From contig NZ_JBHSSW010000028.1 in assembly GCF_042659465.1 (NCBI RefSeq), forward strand, positions 219,068 to 283,067: DNA of 64,000 nt, given 5' to 3'. The position numbers were made by a program, and so were the translations under genes. The stretch comes from Ponticaulis profundi (lineage in GTDB: Bacteria > Pseudomonadota > Alphaproteobacteria > Caulobacterales > Hyphomonadaceae). Within the stretch, counting starts at the first letter, position 1. Each line of letters begins with the position of its first letter. Under the pieces are notes generated by a model. That model did not search any database, was not told the DNA's origin, and was given only the letters and a program-made list of their open reading frames with translations. This document shows positions 50,650 through 60,340 of the stretch, one piece after another.

Positions 50650-53418
50650 ATGCGTTGGTCAGGCACAGTCTGCAGCTTGGTGCTTTGCCTTCTCGCTTCA
50701 ATCGCGCATGCTCAAGAGACAGACGCACCAAAGCCTTCAAACACTCCTTCCGTTGAGGAGGAAGCCGCGCAACGGATAAGCATCCCAGCTGGCGCTTTGT
50801 CGGCGGCATTGCAATCCATCGCCCGTGAGTTTGATGCGAATGTACTGGTCTCGGCGGAGCTTCTTGAGGGAAAGTATCAACACGGAATTGACGGCCGCTT
50901 CACTCTGAGGAGCGCACTTGAAACGTTATTGGCCGACACAGGGCTGCAAAGCATAGAAGTCAGCCCCGGAACATTCGCAGTGCTTGCTGATACGAAGCCG
51001 GTTTCAGAAAAGGCGCTGAACGAGCCGCACGTCATTCCCTATGTCCAGCTGCCACAGAAGCCTCTCTTCTCCAGCGCAGATCATTCGACAGATCTGGATC
51101 GTCTGCGCCGTGAAGACGTCATCATCGTCACGGGCACGCGCAGACGTGGGCGAACCGTTTTCGAATCTCTGGCGCCGATTGATGTCATTTCGTCAGTTGA
51201 GTTGCGGCAAACTGCGTCTGAAGAACTTCTGGATGGATTGGCACAGTCACTCCCGGCGTTTACTGCCTTTCGTCTGCCATTGAATGACGGGAATATTTTC
51301 AACAGACCGACAGCTTTGCGGGGGCTTTCGTCAGACAAGACCCTGGTGCTCGTGAATGGAAAGAGACGGCACCGTTCCGCATTTCTGGAAACCGCACGGG
51401 GGCAGCCAACCGATCTCTCGCAAATTCCGATCTCCCTGATTGGGCGGGTGGAAGTGCTTCGTGATGGTGCATCCGCTCAGTATGGATCGGATGCGATTGG
51501 CGGTGTCATCAACATCATTCTTGAAGAAGATACTCAAACAACCGGCTTCGCGCAGTACGGAGAGTATTACGAGGGGGATGGCGATACCTGGCGGACGGGC
51601 TTTCGAACAGGGACGGTTTTGCCAAATGGCGGCTTTTCAACATTCGCATTTGAGAGCTTTCAATCTGCACCAACATCTCGATCGGTCCAGCGTGATGATG
51701 CAAAGGCGTTTCAGGCGGCGCATCCGGAGATCTCTTTGCCAGATCCTGTGCAGCGATGGGGGCAGCCGGAACGAGAGGGCTGGAGAGTCGGCCTGAACAG
51801 TGAGTTTCCATTAACGTCCGAGCTGGATGGCTTTCTGTTTGGGACATTCGGTCTCAGCCAGGGCATTTCGGACTTTAACTGGCGCAACCCGGATGTCTCG
51901 AATGCTTACACCCTGACTGATGCCTTTCCGGACTTTGATTTGCGCTCGCTTTACCCGGCTGGTTTTACGCCGCGATTTGGACAGGAAGAGACCGACGTCT
52001 CGCTGTTTGCAGGGCTTAGGTCTGCGACGGCAGACGCTCTGCAGTGGGAAGCGAGTTTGGGGTATGGCGGCAATCACATCGACTATATTCTGAACAATAC
52101 GATCAACGCGTCACTCGGACCTGAGAGCCCGTTCAATTTTCGTCCGGGGCGGCTAAAGCAGAGCGAGCTTGCGATCAATATTGATGCGTCGCGGGATATC
52201 GCACTACTCGTTCTTCGAAGACCCGCTCATCTGGCATTTGGCTTGGAATACCGGCAGGATCGATATGTCGTAGAGCGAGGGGATCCGGCGTCTTATGCGG
52301 TAGGTCCGGCTGCTGTAGACGGTGCGGCCATAGGCGCGAATGGATTTCCGGGTTATTCGCCGGATCAGGAAGGGTGGTTCGACCAGGTGTCATTTGCGGC
52401 ATTCGCTGACCTCGAACTTCCGCTGTCTGATAAACTGGCCGCAGAAGCTGCGGTGCGATACGAAGATTATTCTCTGTTCGGAGACACATTCGAAGGCAAG
52501 CTGTCGGCACGTTATGCCCTGACGTCTGATTTTGCCGTCAGAGGAACAGTTTCAACTGGTTTCAGGGCTCCGACAGCCGGACAGGTTTTCAGTCAGAGGA
52601 CGTCACAGGGGCTCGATTCCACGACGCTGAATGGCGTGACGAATGGGCGCTTTTCGCCGGAAAGTCTTGTCGCCGATGTAATTTCGGAGCGCGATGGCAT
52701 TCACATTCGGTCTCTGAGGCCCGAAAGATCCCTCAATATTGCGGCCGGTGTAACGTTCAGGACAGACGATGATTTTCTGCTGACGCTGGATGTTTTTCAA
52801 ATCTCGATCTGGGATGAATTCGGTCGCACGCCGACCTATGAGCTGGAGCTGCATGAGCGCGATGTGCTGCAGGCAATGAGCCCAGACCTGGGTTTCATTT
52901 CGAACGTCTATTTTTTTCAGAATACCTATGATCGGGTGACGCGGGGTGTGGACCTCGTTGCGAGTAAAAACTGGCAGTTTGAGACAAGTGATCTCGAGGT
53001 GACGTTTGCATATTCGCATGCCAACCGGACATTGGAAAAATCTCGTTTCGACCCGGAATTCGCTTTGGATCAATTGCTGGTGAACCCCAATCTCAGCGAC
53101 AGTATGACGATTACAGCCACATATCATATTGGCGTTCTGGAATTTTATTCCCGCTTGCGTGCGCATGGGGACTGGCGGGGCGCGTCGGGCATTGAAACGG
53201 ATCCAATTCAGGTCTTCGGAGGGCGTACATTCTTTGATGTTGCGCTGACATGGAACATAGACCCGAAAACCTCTGTTCGGGTGGGAGCCGAGAATGTTTT
53301 TGACACATATCCCGACCGTGCACTGAACCAATCCAATCGTGGTCTGCTCTATTCGCGGGACAGCCCCTATGACACGGATGGTGGGCTTTTCTATCTGAGA
53401 TTATCGAAAGACTTTTGA
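50650..53418 (+). CDS. TonB-dependent receptor with STN signalling domain (module III)
   Basis: The product is about 922 residues from ATG 50650, chosen because GGGAG lies upstream; ATG 50632 would add six residues. A signal peptide ends IAHAQ. The STN domain includes ISIPAGALSAALQSIAREFDANVLVSAEL and ends FAVLA. The TonB box is EDVIIVTGT, followed by plug motifs (LRDGASAQYGSDAIGGVINIIL, NGKRRHRSAFL) and a barrel ending FYLRLSKDF. It belongs to the iron-complex receptor class and is a paralogue of the next gene. It is divergent from the module II sigma gene. Confidence 0.93.
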   Translation: MRWSGTVCSLVLCLLASIAHAQETDAPKPSNTPSVEEEAAQRISIPAGALSAALQSIAREFDANVLVSAELLEGKYQHGIDGRFTLRSALETLLADTGLQSIEVSPGTFAVLADTKPVSEKALNEPHVIPYVQLPQKPLFSSADHSTDLDRLRREDVIIVTGTRRRGRTVFESLAPIDVISSVELRQTASEELLDGLAQSLPAFTAFRLPLNDGNIFNRPTALRGLSSDKTLVLVNGKRRHRSAFLETARGQPTDLSQIPISLIGRVEVLRDGASAQYGSDAIGGVINIILEEDTQTTGFAQYGEYYEGDGDTWRTGFRTGTVLPNGGFSTFAFESFQSAPTSRSVQRDDAKAFQAAHPEISLPDPVQRWGQPEREGWRVGLNSEFPLTSELDGFLFGTFGLSQGISDFNWRNPDVSNAYTLTDAFPDFDLRSLYPAGFTPRFGQEETDVSLFAGLRSATADALQWEASLGYGGNHIDYILNNTINASLGPESPFNFRPGRLKQSELAINIDASRDIALLVLRRPAHLAFGLEYRQDRYVVERGDPASYAVGPAAVDGAAIGANGFPGYSPDQEGWFDQVSFAAFADLELPLSDKLAAEAAVRYEDYSLFGDTFEGKLSARYALTSDFAVRGTVSTGFRAPTAGQVFSQRTSQGLDSTTLNGVTNGRFSPESLVADVISERDGIHIRSLRPERSLNIAAGVTFRTDDDFLLTLDVFQISIWDEFGRTPTYELELHERDVLQAMSPDLGFISNVYFFQNTYDRVTRGVDLVASKNWQFETSDLEVTFAYSHANRTLEKSRFDPEFALDQLLVNPNLSDSMTITATYHIGVLEFYSRLRAHGDWRGASGIETDPIQVFGGRTFFDVALTWNIDPKTSVRVGAENVFDTYPDRALNQSNRGLLYSRDSPYDTDGGLFYLRLSKDF

Positions 53419-53573
53419 GCGAAGGACGTTTTCCTCTGACGTGTGAACTTTGTGTGAAACCTCTCAAACACGGCACATTCTTCTGACGTGGGATCGTCTT
53501 CCCCCATGCAGTCCGATCTTGAACGGGCACCAGCACAGACGGCTGCATTGTGAGAGTCACGAGGGGAATACAC

Positions 53574-55973
53574 ATGAATTTTCGTAGAAAGCGCGCCAGT
53601 CTTTTACTTGCCACCGTTTCAGCCCTGACGCTTGGGCATGTTGCGTCAGCGCAGGACGCCGGTGTCGCAGCTGAGTCAGAACTCGTTGCCGACACGGTCA
53701 TCGTCACAGGGACACGCCAGACGCAGCGAACGGTTTTCGATTCCATGGCGCCTGTTGATGTTGTTTCGAATGATGCCGTCGACAGCACGATGTCAGAAGA
53801 CCTGCAGGATACGCTCGCACAGCTCGTTCCGTCCTATAAAGTGGAACGCAATCCGATGGCGGACGGCAATGTGTTTGTTCGTTCAGCCACCCTGCGCGGT
53901 CTTGGTCGAAACCAGACCCTTGTTCTGGTCAATGGCAAGCGTCGCCACCGTTCTGCACTTCTCGGTGCTGGCACCGACCTCGCGATGATTCCATCCTACG
54001 CGATCAAACGTATCGAAGTCCTGCGTGATGGTGCGTCTGCTCAGTATGGTTCGGATGCGATTGCCGGCGTGATCAACATCATTCTGGATGATCAGCCTGG
54101 TTATTCCGCGTTCACTCAGTTTTCGGAATATTACGAAGGCGATGGCTCGAACTATCAAGTTGGCGGTCAGGCAGGATTTGCGCTTGGTGAGAAGGGCAGC
54201 TTCGTAGCGACCGGTGAGTGGTATGATTCTGATTCCACGTCGCGCTCACGCCAGCGCCCGGATGCTGCGGCATTTCAGGAAGCCAACCCTGATCTTATCG
54301 TCGATGATCCGGTTCAGGACTGGGGGCAGCCGGAGCGCGAAGCCTTCCGCCTGGCGATGAACACATCCTTCGCCTTCACGCCTGGAATTGAGGGATATGC
54401 GTTCGGTACCTACAATCAGGGGCAGGGTGTGTCCGACTTCAACTGGCGTCACCCAGAGTCCGGTGTTTTCAACACATCACCGATTTTCCCTGACTGGGAT
54501 CTGGCAGACATTTATCCGACAGGTTTCAGCCCGCAGTTTGGCCAGCATGATACGGACAAATCAATTGCAGCGGGATTGCGTGGTGCTTTGTTGAACGACC
54601 GTCTGAGCTGGGACGCAAGTGCTTCATTCGGTGAGAACCGTATTTCGTACTTCATGTACAACTCAATCAATGCGTCGCTCGGCCCGAATAGCCCGACTGC
54701 CTTTGAAATGGGTGATCTGATCCAGCGCGAGACCAACTTTAATGTCGATTTCGTGTATCTGGCGGATTTCGGTCTGTCCGATGATGTGAGCATTGCGTTT
54801 GGTGCAGAGCACCGCGATGAAACCTATAAAATCGTTGCGGGAGATCAGGCGTCATGGGCGATTGGACCGGGTGCTGCGGACGGTCTGGCGACCGGCTCGA
54901 ACGGTTTTCGCGGTTTCGAACCACGTCAGGCTGGATCTTTCGATCAGCAAAGTGATGCATTCTATGTTGATGTCGAAGTGCCGCTTACGGAAGCCTGGTC
55001 TGTCGGTGTGGCTGGCCGTTATGAAGATTACAGTGAATTCGGTGATACGCTGGATGGAAAGATCTCAACGCGTTTCGAACTGACGCCGGAACTGGCCCTG
55101 CGTGCGACGGCCTCTACAGGCTTCCGGGCACCAACACCAGGTCAGCTTTTCTCTGAATCAACCAGCCAGGGCCTCGATACCCAGACACTGGAAGTCTTCA
55201 CAAATGGCCGGTTCTCTCCGCAGGGACCTGTGGCCGATATCATCGCCCAGCGTGATGGCGTGGAGCTTAATCCGCTCACTCCAGAGGAATCTACGAACTA
55301 TACGCTCGGTCTGGCCTACCGTAACGCGACCGGCTTCACAGCGAGTATTGATCTTTATCAGGTCGAGCTTGAAGATCGCCTCGGTTCGTCCGGGGGCTTC
55401 GTCCTGACGGCTGAGGAACGTCAGGCGCTTGAAGACGCAGGTGTTCCAGGTGGTGGCACATTCAACTCTGTCAACTTCTTCCAGAATACAGACGGGGCGA
55501 AAGTGCAGGGTGTGGACGTCGTTGCCAGCTATGCCATGGCTTTTGCTGAAGGCAATCTGACGCTCAATGGTGCCTATAACTACAATCAGCGTGAATCGGA
55601 CTCGTCTTCTGCTGACGAGGATCGTCGATATGAAGAAGGTCTGCCGCAGCATACAGCGAACCTGACGGCGACTTATGCTCGTGGCCCGTTTGAAGTGTTT
55701 GGACGTGTCCGATATTATGGGCCATGGACGGACAATTCTGACAATGCGAATGGCCAGATCTATCAGGAATTTGGCTCAATGACGATGTTCGACATCGGCC
55801 TGACCTACGACATCAACGAAGAGATGTCTGTTCGTGTTGGCGCCGAAAACGTGTTCGATCTGTATCCAGACGAAGCCAGTTTCCAGGCAAATCGGGGTCT
55901 GATTTACTCGCGTAATGCGCCTTACGACACAGATGGCGGCAATTTCTATGTGCGTTTTGAAGCCGCCTTTTAA
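53574..55973 (+). CDS. TonB-dependent receptor, no STN domain (module III)
   Basis: This receptor has 799 residues from ATG 53574, which has GAGGGG upstream; the frame opens at 53550. A signal peptide ends VASAQ. The TonB box region is ADTVIVTGTRQTQRTVFDS, and the plug has LVNGKRRHRSALL and LRDGASAQYGSDAIAGVINIIL. The barrel ends NFYVRFEAAF. It shares many blocks with the upstream receptor (EYYEGDG, NASLGP, FRAPT, NRGLIYSR) but lacks STN, so the pair looks like a signalling and a transport copy of one ancestor. Confidence 0.93.
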   Translation: MNFRRKRASLLLATVSALTLGHVASAQDAGVAAESELVADTVIVTGTRQTQRTVFDSMAPVDVVSNDAVDSTMSEDLQDTLAQLVPSYKVERNPMADGNVFVRSATLRGLGRNQTLVLVNGKRRHRSALLGAGTDLAMIPSYAIKRIEVLRDGASAQYGSDAIAGVINIILDDQPGYSAFTQFSEYYEGDGSNYQVGGQAGFALGEKGSFVATGEWYDSDSTSRSRQRPDAAAFQEANPDLIVDDPVQDWGQPEREAFRLAMNTSFAFTPGIEGYAFGTYNQGQGVSDFNWRHPESGVFNTSPIFPDWDLADIYPTGFSPQFGQHDTDKSIAAGLRGALLNDRLSWDASASFGENRISYFMYNSINASLGPNSPTAFEMGDLIQRETNFNVDFVYLADFGLSDDVSIAFGAEHRDETYKIVAGDQASWAIGPGAADGLATGSNGFRGFEPRQAGSFDQQSDAFYVDVEVPLTEAWSVGVAGRYEDYSEFGDTLDGKISTRFELTPELALRATASTGFRAPTPGQLFSESTSQGLDTQTLEVFTNGRFSPQGPVADIIAQRDGVELNPLTPEESTNYTLGLAYRNATGFTASIDLYQVELEDRLGSSGGFVLTAEERQALEDAGVPGGGTFNSVNFFQNTDGAKVQGVDVVASYAMAFAEGNLTLNGAYNYNQRESDSSSADEDRRYEEGLPQHTANLTATYARGPFEVFGRVRYYGPWTDNSDNANGQIYQEFGSMTMFDIGLTYDINEEMSVRVGAENVFDLYPDEASFQANRGLIYSRNAPYDTDGGNFYVRFEAAF

Positions 55974-55997
55974 GAGAAGATAACTCACCTACTGCGG

Positions 55998-56029
55998 TGG
56001 CCAGGGACACTTTGGAGGGTTCCTGGCCA
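55998..56029 (+). other. Hairpin between receptor and PLP enzyme
   Basis: TGGCCAGG at 55998-56005 pairs with CCTGGCCA at 56022-56029 with a 16-base loop. There is no T tract, so it is more likely an mRNA processing or stability element than a terminator. Confidence 0.35.
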
Positions 56030-56084
56030 TCGGCTATTTGAAACGACGTCTGATTTTGACCTGATCCAGAAAAGGATAGCTCCC

Positions 56085-57368
56085 ATGGTCACTCTAACCC
56101 GCCGAAACTTGCTTGCTGCAGGCGCGGTCGCTCCGCTCGTCTCGTCGATAGCGGGTCGTGCCCTTGCTGAGACGAAAACAGCCCCTGCTCTGGACAGCCC
56201 GCAGTTCTGGGATTGGGTGTCAGCTCAGTATGATGTGAATCCTGACATCATCAACGTTGAGAACGGAAACTGGGGCTTGATGGCACGTCCTGTGCTGGAT
56301 GCGTATATCGAAAATACTCGCCGTGTGAATCGCGACAATTCATTCTTTGCGCGACGGGAATACGGACCGATTGTGCGGGAAATCATAGCCGAGACTCAAA
56401 TCCGGCTTGGTGCCGCTGATAATGAAATCGCACTCACAAGAGGCGCCAGTGAGGCGCTCCAGAATATTATTGGTGGTTACAACCGGCTTGCTCCCGGCGA
56501 TGCCGTGATGATGGCTGATCTCGACTATGGCGCGATGATGGAAGCCATGCGCTGGCGAGCCGATCGATCCGAGTGCGACGTTGTTACGCTCGCCATTCCG
56601 GAGAAAACAGATTTTGACGGACTGATCGAATTCTATCGCGAAGCTTTTGACGCACACCCCAATACGAAATTCCTGCTGCTCACGCATATCAGCCACCGAA
56701 CGGGGCTGAAATTACCGGTCCGGGAAATCACTGAAATTGCGCATGAGCGCGGCATTGATGTTGTGGTCGACGCGGCCCATTCCTGGGGGCAGGTCGAATT
56801 TAATGTCGATGACCTTGGCGCTGATTTCATCGGTTTTAATCTGCACAAATGGATCGGTGCACCCATTGGTGTGGGCGTTATGTATATACGTGCCGACAAA
56901 CTTTCAGCCATTGATGTCAATCTCTCTGAAGCCTCATCCAGTCCGGACCGGATTGAAGCGCGGGTTCACTCCGGAACGAGCAATTTCGCAGCTTTTCTCA
57001 CACTGCCTGACGCCTTTGCTTTCCAGGACATCCTGTCTGAAGGCGGGAAAGAGCCGCGTCTCAAGGCCTTGCGTAAGGTCTGGGTCGACCAGGTTTCGGA
57101 CGAGGATGGCATTGAGATCCTGACACCGGACGATGATCGCCTTCACGGTGGCATCACCTCCTTCCGCCTTGCAGGCATGACCAGCGCGCAGGCCAACGCT
57201 CAGATCGCCGAGTATATGCTTGATGCTCACAATGTTTTCACCGTGCACCGCACTGGTATTGATGCCGGTGCGTGCGTGAGGGTGACGCCAAGCTATTACA
57301 ACTCGCTTGCCGATATGCAGGCCACAGCAAATGCGATACTTGATGCTTACCGCCATTTCACATCCTGA
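56085..57368 (+). CDS. Tat-exported class V aminotransferase-fold PLP enzyme, PvdN-like (module III)
   Basis: The product is 427 residues. It opens with a twin-arginine signal (TRRNLLAAG, cleavage likely after ALA near 28), so a cofactor-bearing enzyme is exported folded. The rest is a fold-type I PLP enzyme of the class V/isopenicillin-N-epimerase group, with cofactor residues D229, H232 and Schiff-base K255 in NLHKWIGAP. Periplasmic Tat-dependent enzymes of this kind are known from pyoverdine maturation (PvdN). The position between TonB receptors and a sigma/FecR pair suggests it modifies a siderophore-like or amino-acid-containing ligand; no NRPS is in the window, so this is inference. Confidence 0.9.
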   Translation: MVTLTRRNLLAAGAVAPLVSSIAGRALAETKTAPALDSPQFWDWVSAQYDVNPDIINVENGNWGLMARPVLDAYIENTRRVNRDNSFFARREYGPIVREIIAETQIRLGAADNEIALTRGASEALQNIIGGYNRLAPGDAVMMADLDYGAMMEAMRWRADRSECDVVTLAIPEKTDFDGLIEFYREAFDAHPNTKFLLLTHISHRTGLKLPVREITEIAHERGIDVVVDAAHSWGQVEFNVDDLGADFIGFNLHKWIGAPIGVGVMYIRADKLSAIDVNLSEASSSPDRIEARVHSGTSNFAAFLTLPDAFAFQDILSEGGKEPRLKALRKVWVDQVSDEDGIEILTPDDDRLHGGITSFRLAGMTSAQANAQIAEYMLDAHNVFTVHRTGIDAGACVRVTPSYYNSLADMQATANAILDAYRHFTS

Positions 57369-57375
57369 TGCAGGT

Positions 57376-57900
57376 ATGTCGCGCTATAGAATGATCTCAG
57401 ATGACGCGATCGAGCGGCTCTATCGTGCTGAAGCGTCGAAGCTTATCGGCTTCGCGCGCAAAAAGGGCGCCGATCCGGATGATGCAGAAGAGATCGTCCA
57501 GGAAGCCTTTTTTAAACTGGCTCGCTATGGAGGCGGTGATAAAATTCGCAATGATATCGCATTTTTGCGTACGATTATCGTCAACCTCATAAGAGATAAG
57601 TTTCGGGTGAAGGGAAAACGCCCTAAGCACGTTGACTACGACGAACTTGCATATGAGCCACAGAGCGAAGAGCCTGAGCCCGAAACGGCGGTGCATGCAC
57701 GACAGGAGCTGAGCCAAACTTTGCAGGATATTGAGAATTTACCTGACATCACCCGAAAGGTGTTTGTCGCCTATCGTTTGGAAAATCACACATATGATCA
57801 GATCGCGCATGATCTTGATCTCACGATCGCTCTTGTCCGCAGGCATCTCCGCGATGCGCTTGTGCAGCTAACCTTGCAGCGTGGTCGCCGTGAACACTGA
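57376..57900 (+). CDS. ECF RNA polymerase sigma factor (module III)
   Basis: This FecI-type sigma factor has about 174 residues from ATG 57376; the frame opens at 57307 inside the preceding gene. Region 2 includes GADPDDAEEIVQEAFFKLARYG and FLRTIIVNLIRDKFR; region 4 includes LPDITRKVFVAYRLENHTYDQIAHDLDLTIALVRRHLRDAL, recognised from its HTH core YDQIAHDLDLTIALVRRHL. The ribosome binding site is weak and the gene begins 7 bases after the PLP enzyme's stop, so translation is probably coupled. It overlaps the following fecR by 20 bases. Confidence 0.9.
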   Translation: MSRYRMISDDAIERLYRAEASKLIGFARKKGADPDDAEEIVQEAFFKLARYGGGDKIRNDIAFLRTIIVNLIRDKFRVKGKRPKHVDYDELAYEPQSEEPEPETAVHARQELSQTLQDIENLPDITRKVFVAYRLENHTYDQIAHDLDLTIALVRRHLRDALVQLTLQRGRREH

Positions 57901-58882
57901 AACAAACTCCATCGAATTGAGCCGCACGGTGCTCAATGAGGCAGCCGATTGGGTTCTGCGTATCGAAGAGTCTCCGGAGATTCTGACAACGGAAGCCTTC
58001 GAAGCGTGGTTGTATGCATCTGCGGCCCATCGCTCAGCCTTTGCGATGATGTCCAATACCTGGGGTGCGACCGCAGGAGTGATGGCGTCACAGAAAGCGC
58101 CTCGTTCAGATCAGCGCGCACGCGGTTTTCAGTTTCAATCTCTAATGAGCCGGCCGGCTGCTTGGATGTCCATGGCAGGCGTCTTCATGGCATGTGCTGC
58201 TGCTCTGGTCTTCAGTGCCGATCTGGGGACTGAAGCGGTCCAGTGGCAGGCGGCCTATTCCACGGACACTGCCGAAATAAAGAATGTCCAACTTGCCGAT
58301 GGCACCGAGCTGTTTCTGGATGCCCGGTCGACTGCTGACGCCGCATTTACAGAGCACTCACGCGTACTGACACTGCAATCAGGTCGCCTGTTCGTTGATG
58401 TCCAACGAGATGAGAGCAAACCATTCGTCGTGGAGTTGAATGACGAAACAGAATTCACGGCGCTTGGGACAGCCTATGCGGTGGAGCGACTAAATGATGG
58501 ATGGCGCCTGGAAGTATATGAAGGGCAGGTCCGGGTTGATGGTCTTTCGCGCCCATTGGTACTGACCGCAGATGAGGGCGCGCAGTTTACGTCAAACCAA
58601 CTTGCGCGATTTGATATGAAGAATACGCTCGTCGTGGAGCAGCCAAACTGGGCCAGCGAGCGCATTGTCTTCGATGGAGAAACGCTGGAAGAGGCTTTGA
58701 TCGCTTTCGCGCGTTATAGCGATGATACGATCTCGGTGGACGGCGCGCGTTTGAAGTCCTTCCGTATCAGCGGCACGTTTAAGCTGACAGAACCAGACGC
58801 TTTTGTTGAGACCGTGAGTCAGTTGACTGGCGCGCGTGCGATACGTGAGGGTAGTAAAATCCGCCTAAGGCAAGACGGGTAA
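57881..58882 (+). CDS. FecR-type anti-sigma regulator (module III)
   Basis: The product is 333 residues. The cytoplasmic N-terminal DUF4880-like part (EAADWVLRIEESPEILTTEAFEAWLYASAAHRSAF) precedes one membrane helix near 92-112 (AAWMSMAGVFMACAAALVFSA). The periplasmic FecR domain has QLADGTELFLDARSTADAAF and LGTAYAVERLNDGW. The C-terminal STN-like domain ends IREGSKIRLRQ. GTG 57881 overlaps the sigma gene; GTG 57890 is an alternative start. It would control the co-encoded sigma factor, with the STN receptor of module III as the likely signal source. Confidence 0.91.
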   Translation: MVAVNTETNSIELSRTVLNEAADWVLRIEESPEILTTEAFEAWLYASAAHRSAFAMMSNTWGATAGVMASQKAPRSDQRARGFQFQSLMSRPAAWMSMAGVFMACAAALVFSADLGTEAVQWQAAYSTDTAEIKNVQLADGTELFLDARSTADAAFTEHSRVLTLQSGRLFVDVQRDESKPFVVELNDETEFTALGTAYAVERLNDGWRLEVYEGQVRVDGLSRPLVLTADEGAQFTSNQLARFDMKNTLVVEQPNWASERIVFDGETLEEALIAFARYSDDTISVDGARLKSFRISGTFKLTEPDAFVETVSQLTGARAIREGSKIRLRQDG

Positions 58883-58976
58883 GTTCTTGGATTAACGCTC
58901 TGGGATTCGAAAGTGCTGAATTGAGGATTTTCTCAGCAAATGGGTTCGTTAAGTGGGCCGTGATGATGGGCGTGAA

Positions 58977-59909
58977 CTACCTTTCTTTCTTCGCCAGAAA
59001 TTCGACCACATCTAGCACGTGACCTTTGAACCATTGAATTGCGGGGTCCAGGTTGGCTTCTTTGGTCGTTGCCACTATCAACTGGCTGCCGGGGAGGTCG
59101 AAGGGCATATCAAGGACCTTCAGATTGTACTTGTCAGCAATATCCATTGCGAAAAATCTCGGCAAAATTGCAACAAGGTCTGTCTTCTCCACGATCTGGG
59201 GCAAGTGCTGACCACCAGCAACTTCACAGACAATGGTCCTGTTAACGCCAAGCTGTTTCAGAAACGCATCAATCTGTTGTCGGACCTCACTTCTTTGACG
59301 CAGCGTGACATGTTTCGCAGTGTTGAACTGTTCGAGTGAAATCGTATCACCGATTTTTGAATGTTCCTTGCGGACGACAATGGCCGTTCCGATGACGTGG
59401 AGACGTTCCAGTTCCAATTCATCTCTGTCTCTGATGTAAGCGTTAATTGCCAGATCGATGTCGCCTGAAACGAGGGAATCTTCCGACTGCATTTGGTCAA
59501 TGTCGGAAATGCGGATTTTCACCGATGGGGCTTCCGGTACAATCCGGCTCAGGAGTTCCGGTACGATGAAGCCGTTCGCAAACCCTTGTATGGCGATGTT
59601 GAAGGTTCGTTTGGACTCAGAAGGTCGAAAGCCTGTCTCCAGTTCCAAGCTATTCTTCAGAATGAGCAGGGCTTTTCGAACAGGGCCGATCAGGGCTCTT
59701 GCTGCCGGGGTTGGTGTGACGCCCTTATCTGCGCGCCTGAAAAGCGGGTCATTGAACTGTTTTCGCAGGCGCGTCAGAGCGTTACTGACGGTTGGCTGAG
59801 CCATATTCAGTTGCTCGCCTGCTTTGGTGATATTGCCTGTTGTATATATCGCTTCAAAAACATGAAGCAGGTTCAGATCAATTTTACGCAACGAAAAATC
59901 ATCAACCAT
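58977..59909 (-). CDS. LysR-type transcriptional regulator
   Basis: The product is 310 residues. The winged-helix N-terminus is typical (KIDLNLLHVFEAIYTTGNITKAGEQLNMAQPTVSNALTRLRKQFNDPLFRR, seen as DLNLLHVFEAIY and MAQPTVSNALTRLR). A periplasmic-binding-protein-like effector domain follows. The sequence resembles the NodD/SyrM/LeuO-like subgroup, which begins in this way. Its target and effector are unknown. It converges with fecR of module III and is divergent from the giant adhesin gene, which it might control. Confidence 0.92.
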   Translation of the reverse strand: MVDDFSLRKIDLNLLHVFEAIYTTGNITKAGEQLNMAQPTVSNALTRLRKQFNDPLFRRADKGVTPTPAARALIGPVRKALLILKNSLELETGFRPSESKRTFNIAIQGFANGFIVPELLSRIVPEAPSVKIRISDIDQMQSEDSLVSGDIDLAINAYIRDRDELELERLHVIGTAIVVRKEHSKIGDTISLEQFNTAKHVTLRQRSEVRQQIDAFLKQLGVNRTIVCEVAGGQHLPQIVEKTDLVAILPRFFAMDIADKYNLKVLDMPFDLPGSQLIVATTKEANLDPAIQWFKGHVLDVVEFLAKKER

Positions 59910-60340
59910 ACCGCCCCCGGTGCTATGGTATGGCGCCTGTCTTTAAGTAACGTAAGTCACGCTGCCATTTTTATTATTCAAAATCAGAATAATGCCGGGC
60001 CTTCTCTTCGTTTCCGGATGGCGGGCGAGGCATTTTCTTATAGCTATTAAAATCTCAGAAAATGGTTCCCGTCATCCAGAATCTGCTATTTGTCTCTGAT
60101 TTTGCATGAATTTTTACTCAGGATATATATTAAAAAATCATAGAGAAATTGTAGCGAGTTTTTTCCTTTTCGGTTGGGGTTTAAAAATAAATCAATAAAA
60201 ACAGTAAATCGATCTATTTTTAGAGGAAAAGCAAATAATCTTTAGGTTGCAGTATTCAGGAGCTGAATAAGAGGTATTCTGCTTTTTTGTCTTGTTTACC
60301 CCAGCGTCTACTTCCTTACTGAGCGTTCGAGGGAAAGGGA
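59910..60340. other. 431-base AT-rich intergenic region
   Basis: This is the divergent region between the LysR gene and the giant adhesin gene. Its middle (60110-60250) is strongly AT-rich, as around a promoter. I see no gene and no certain promoter element. A stop codon in the adhesin frame at 60320-60322 limits the 5' end of that gene. Confidence 0.5.
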
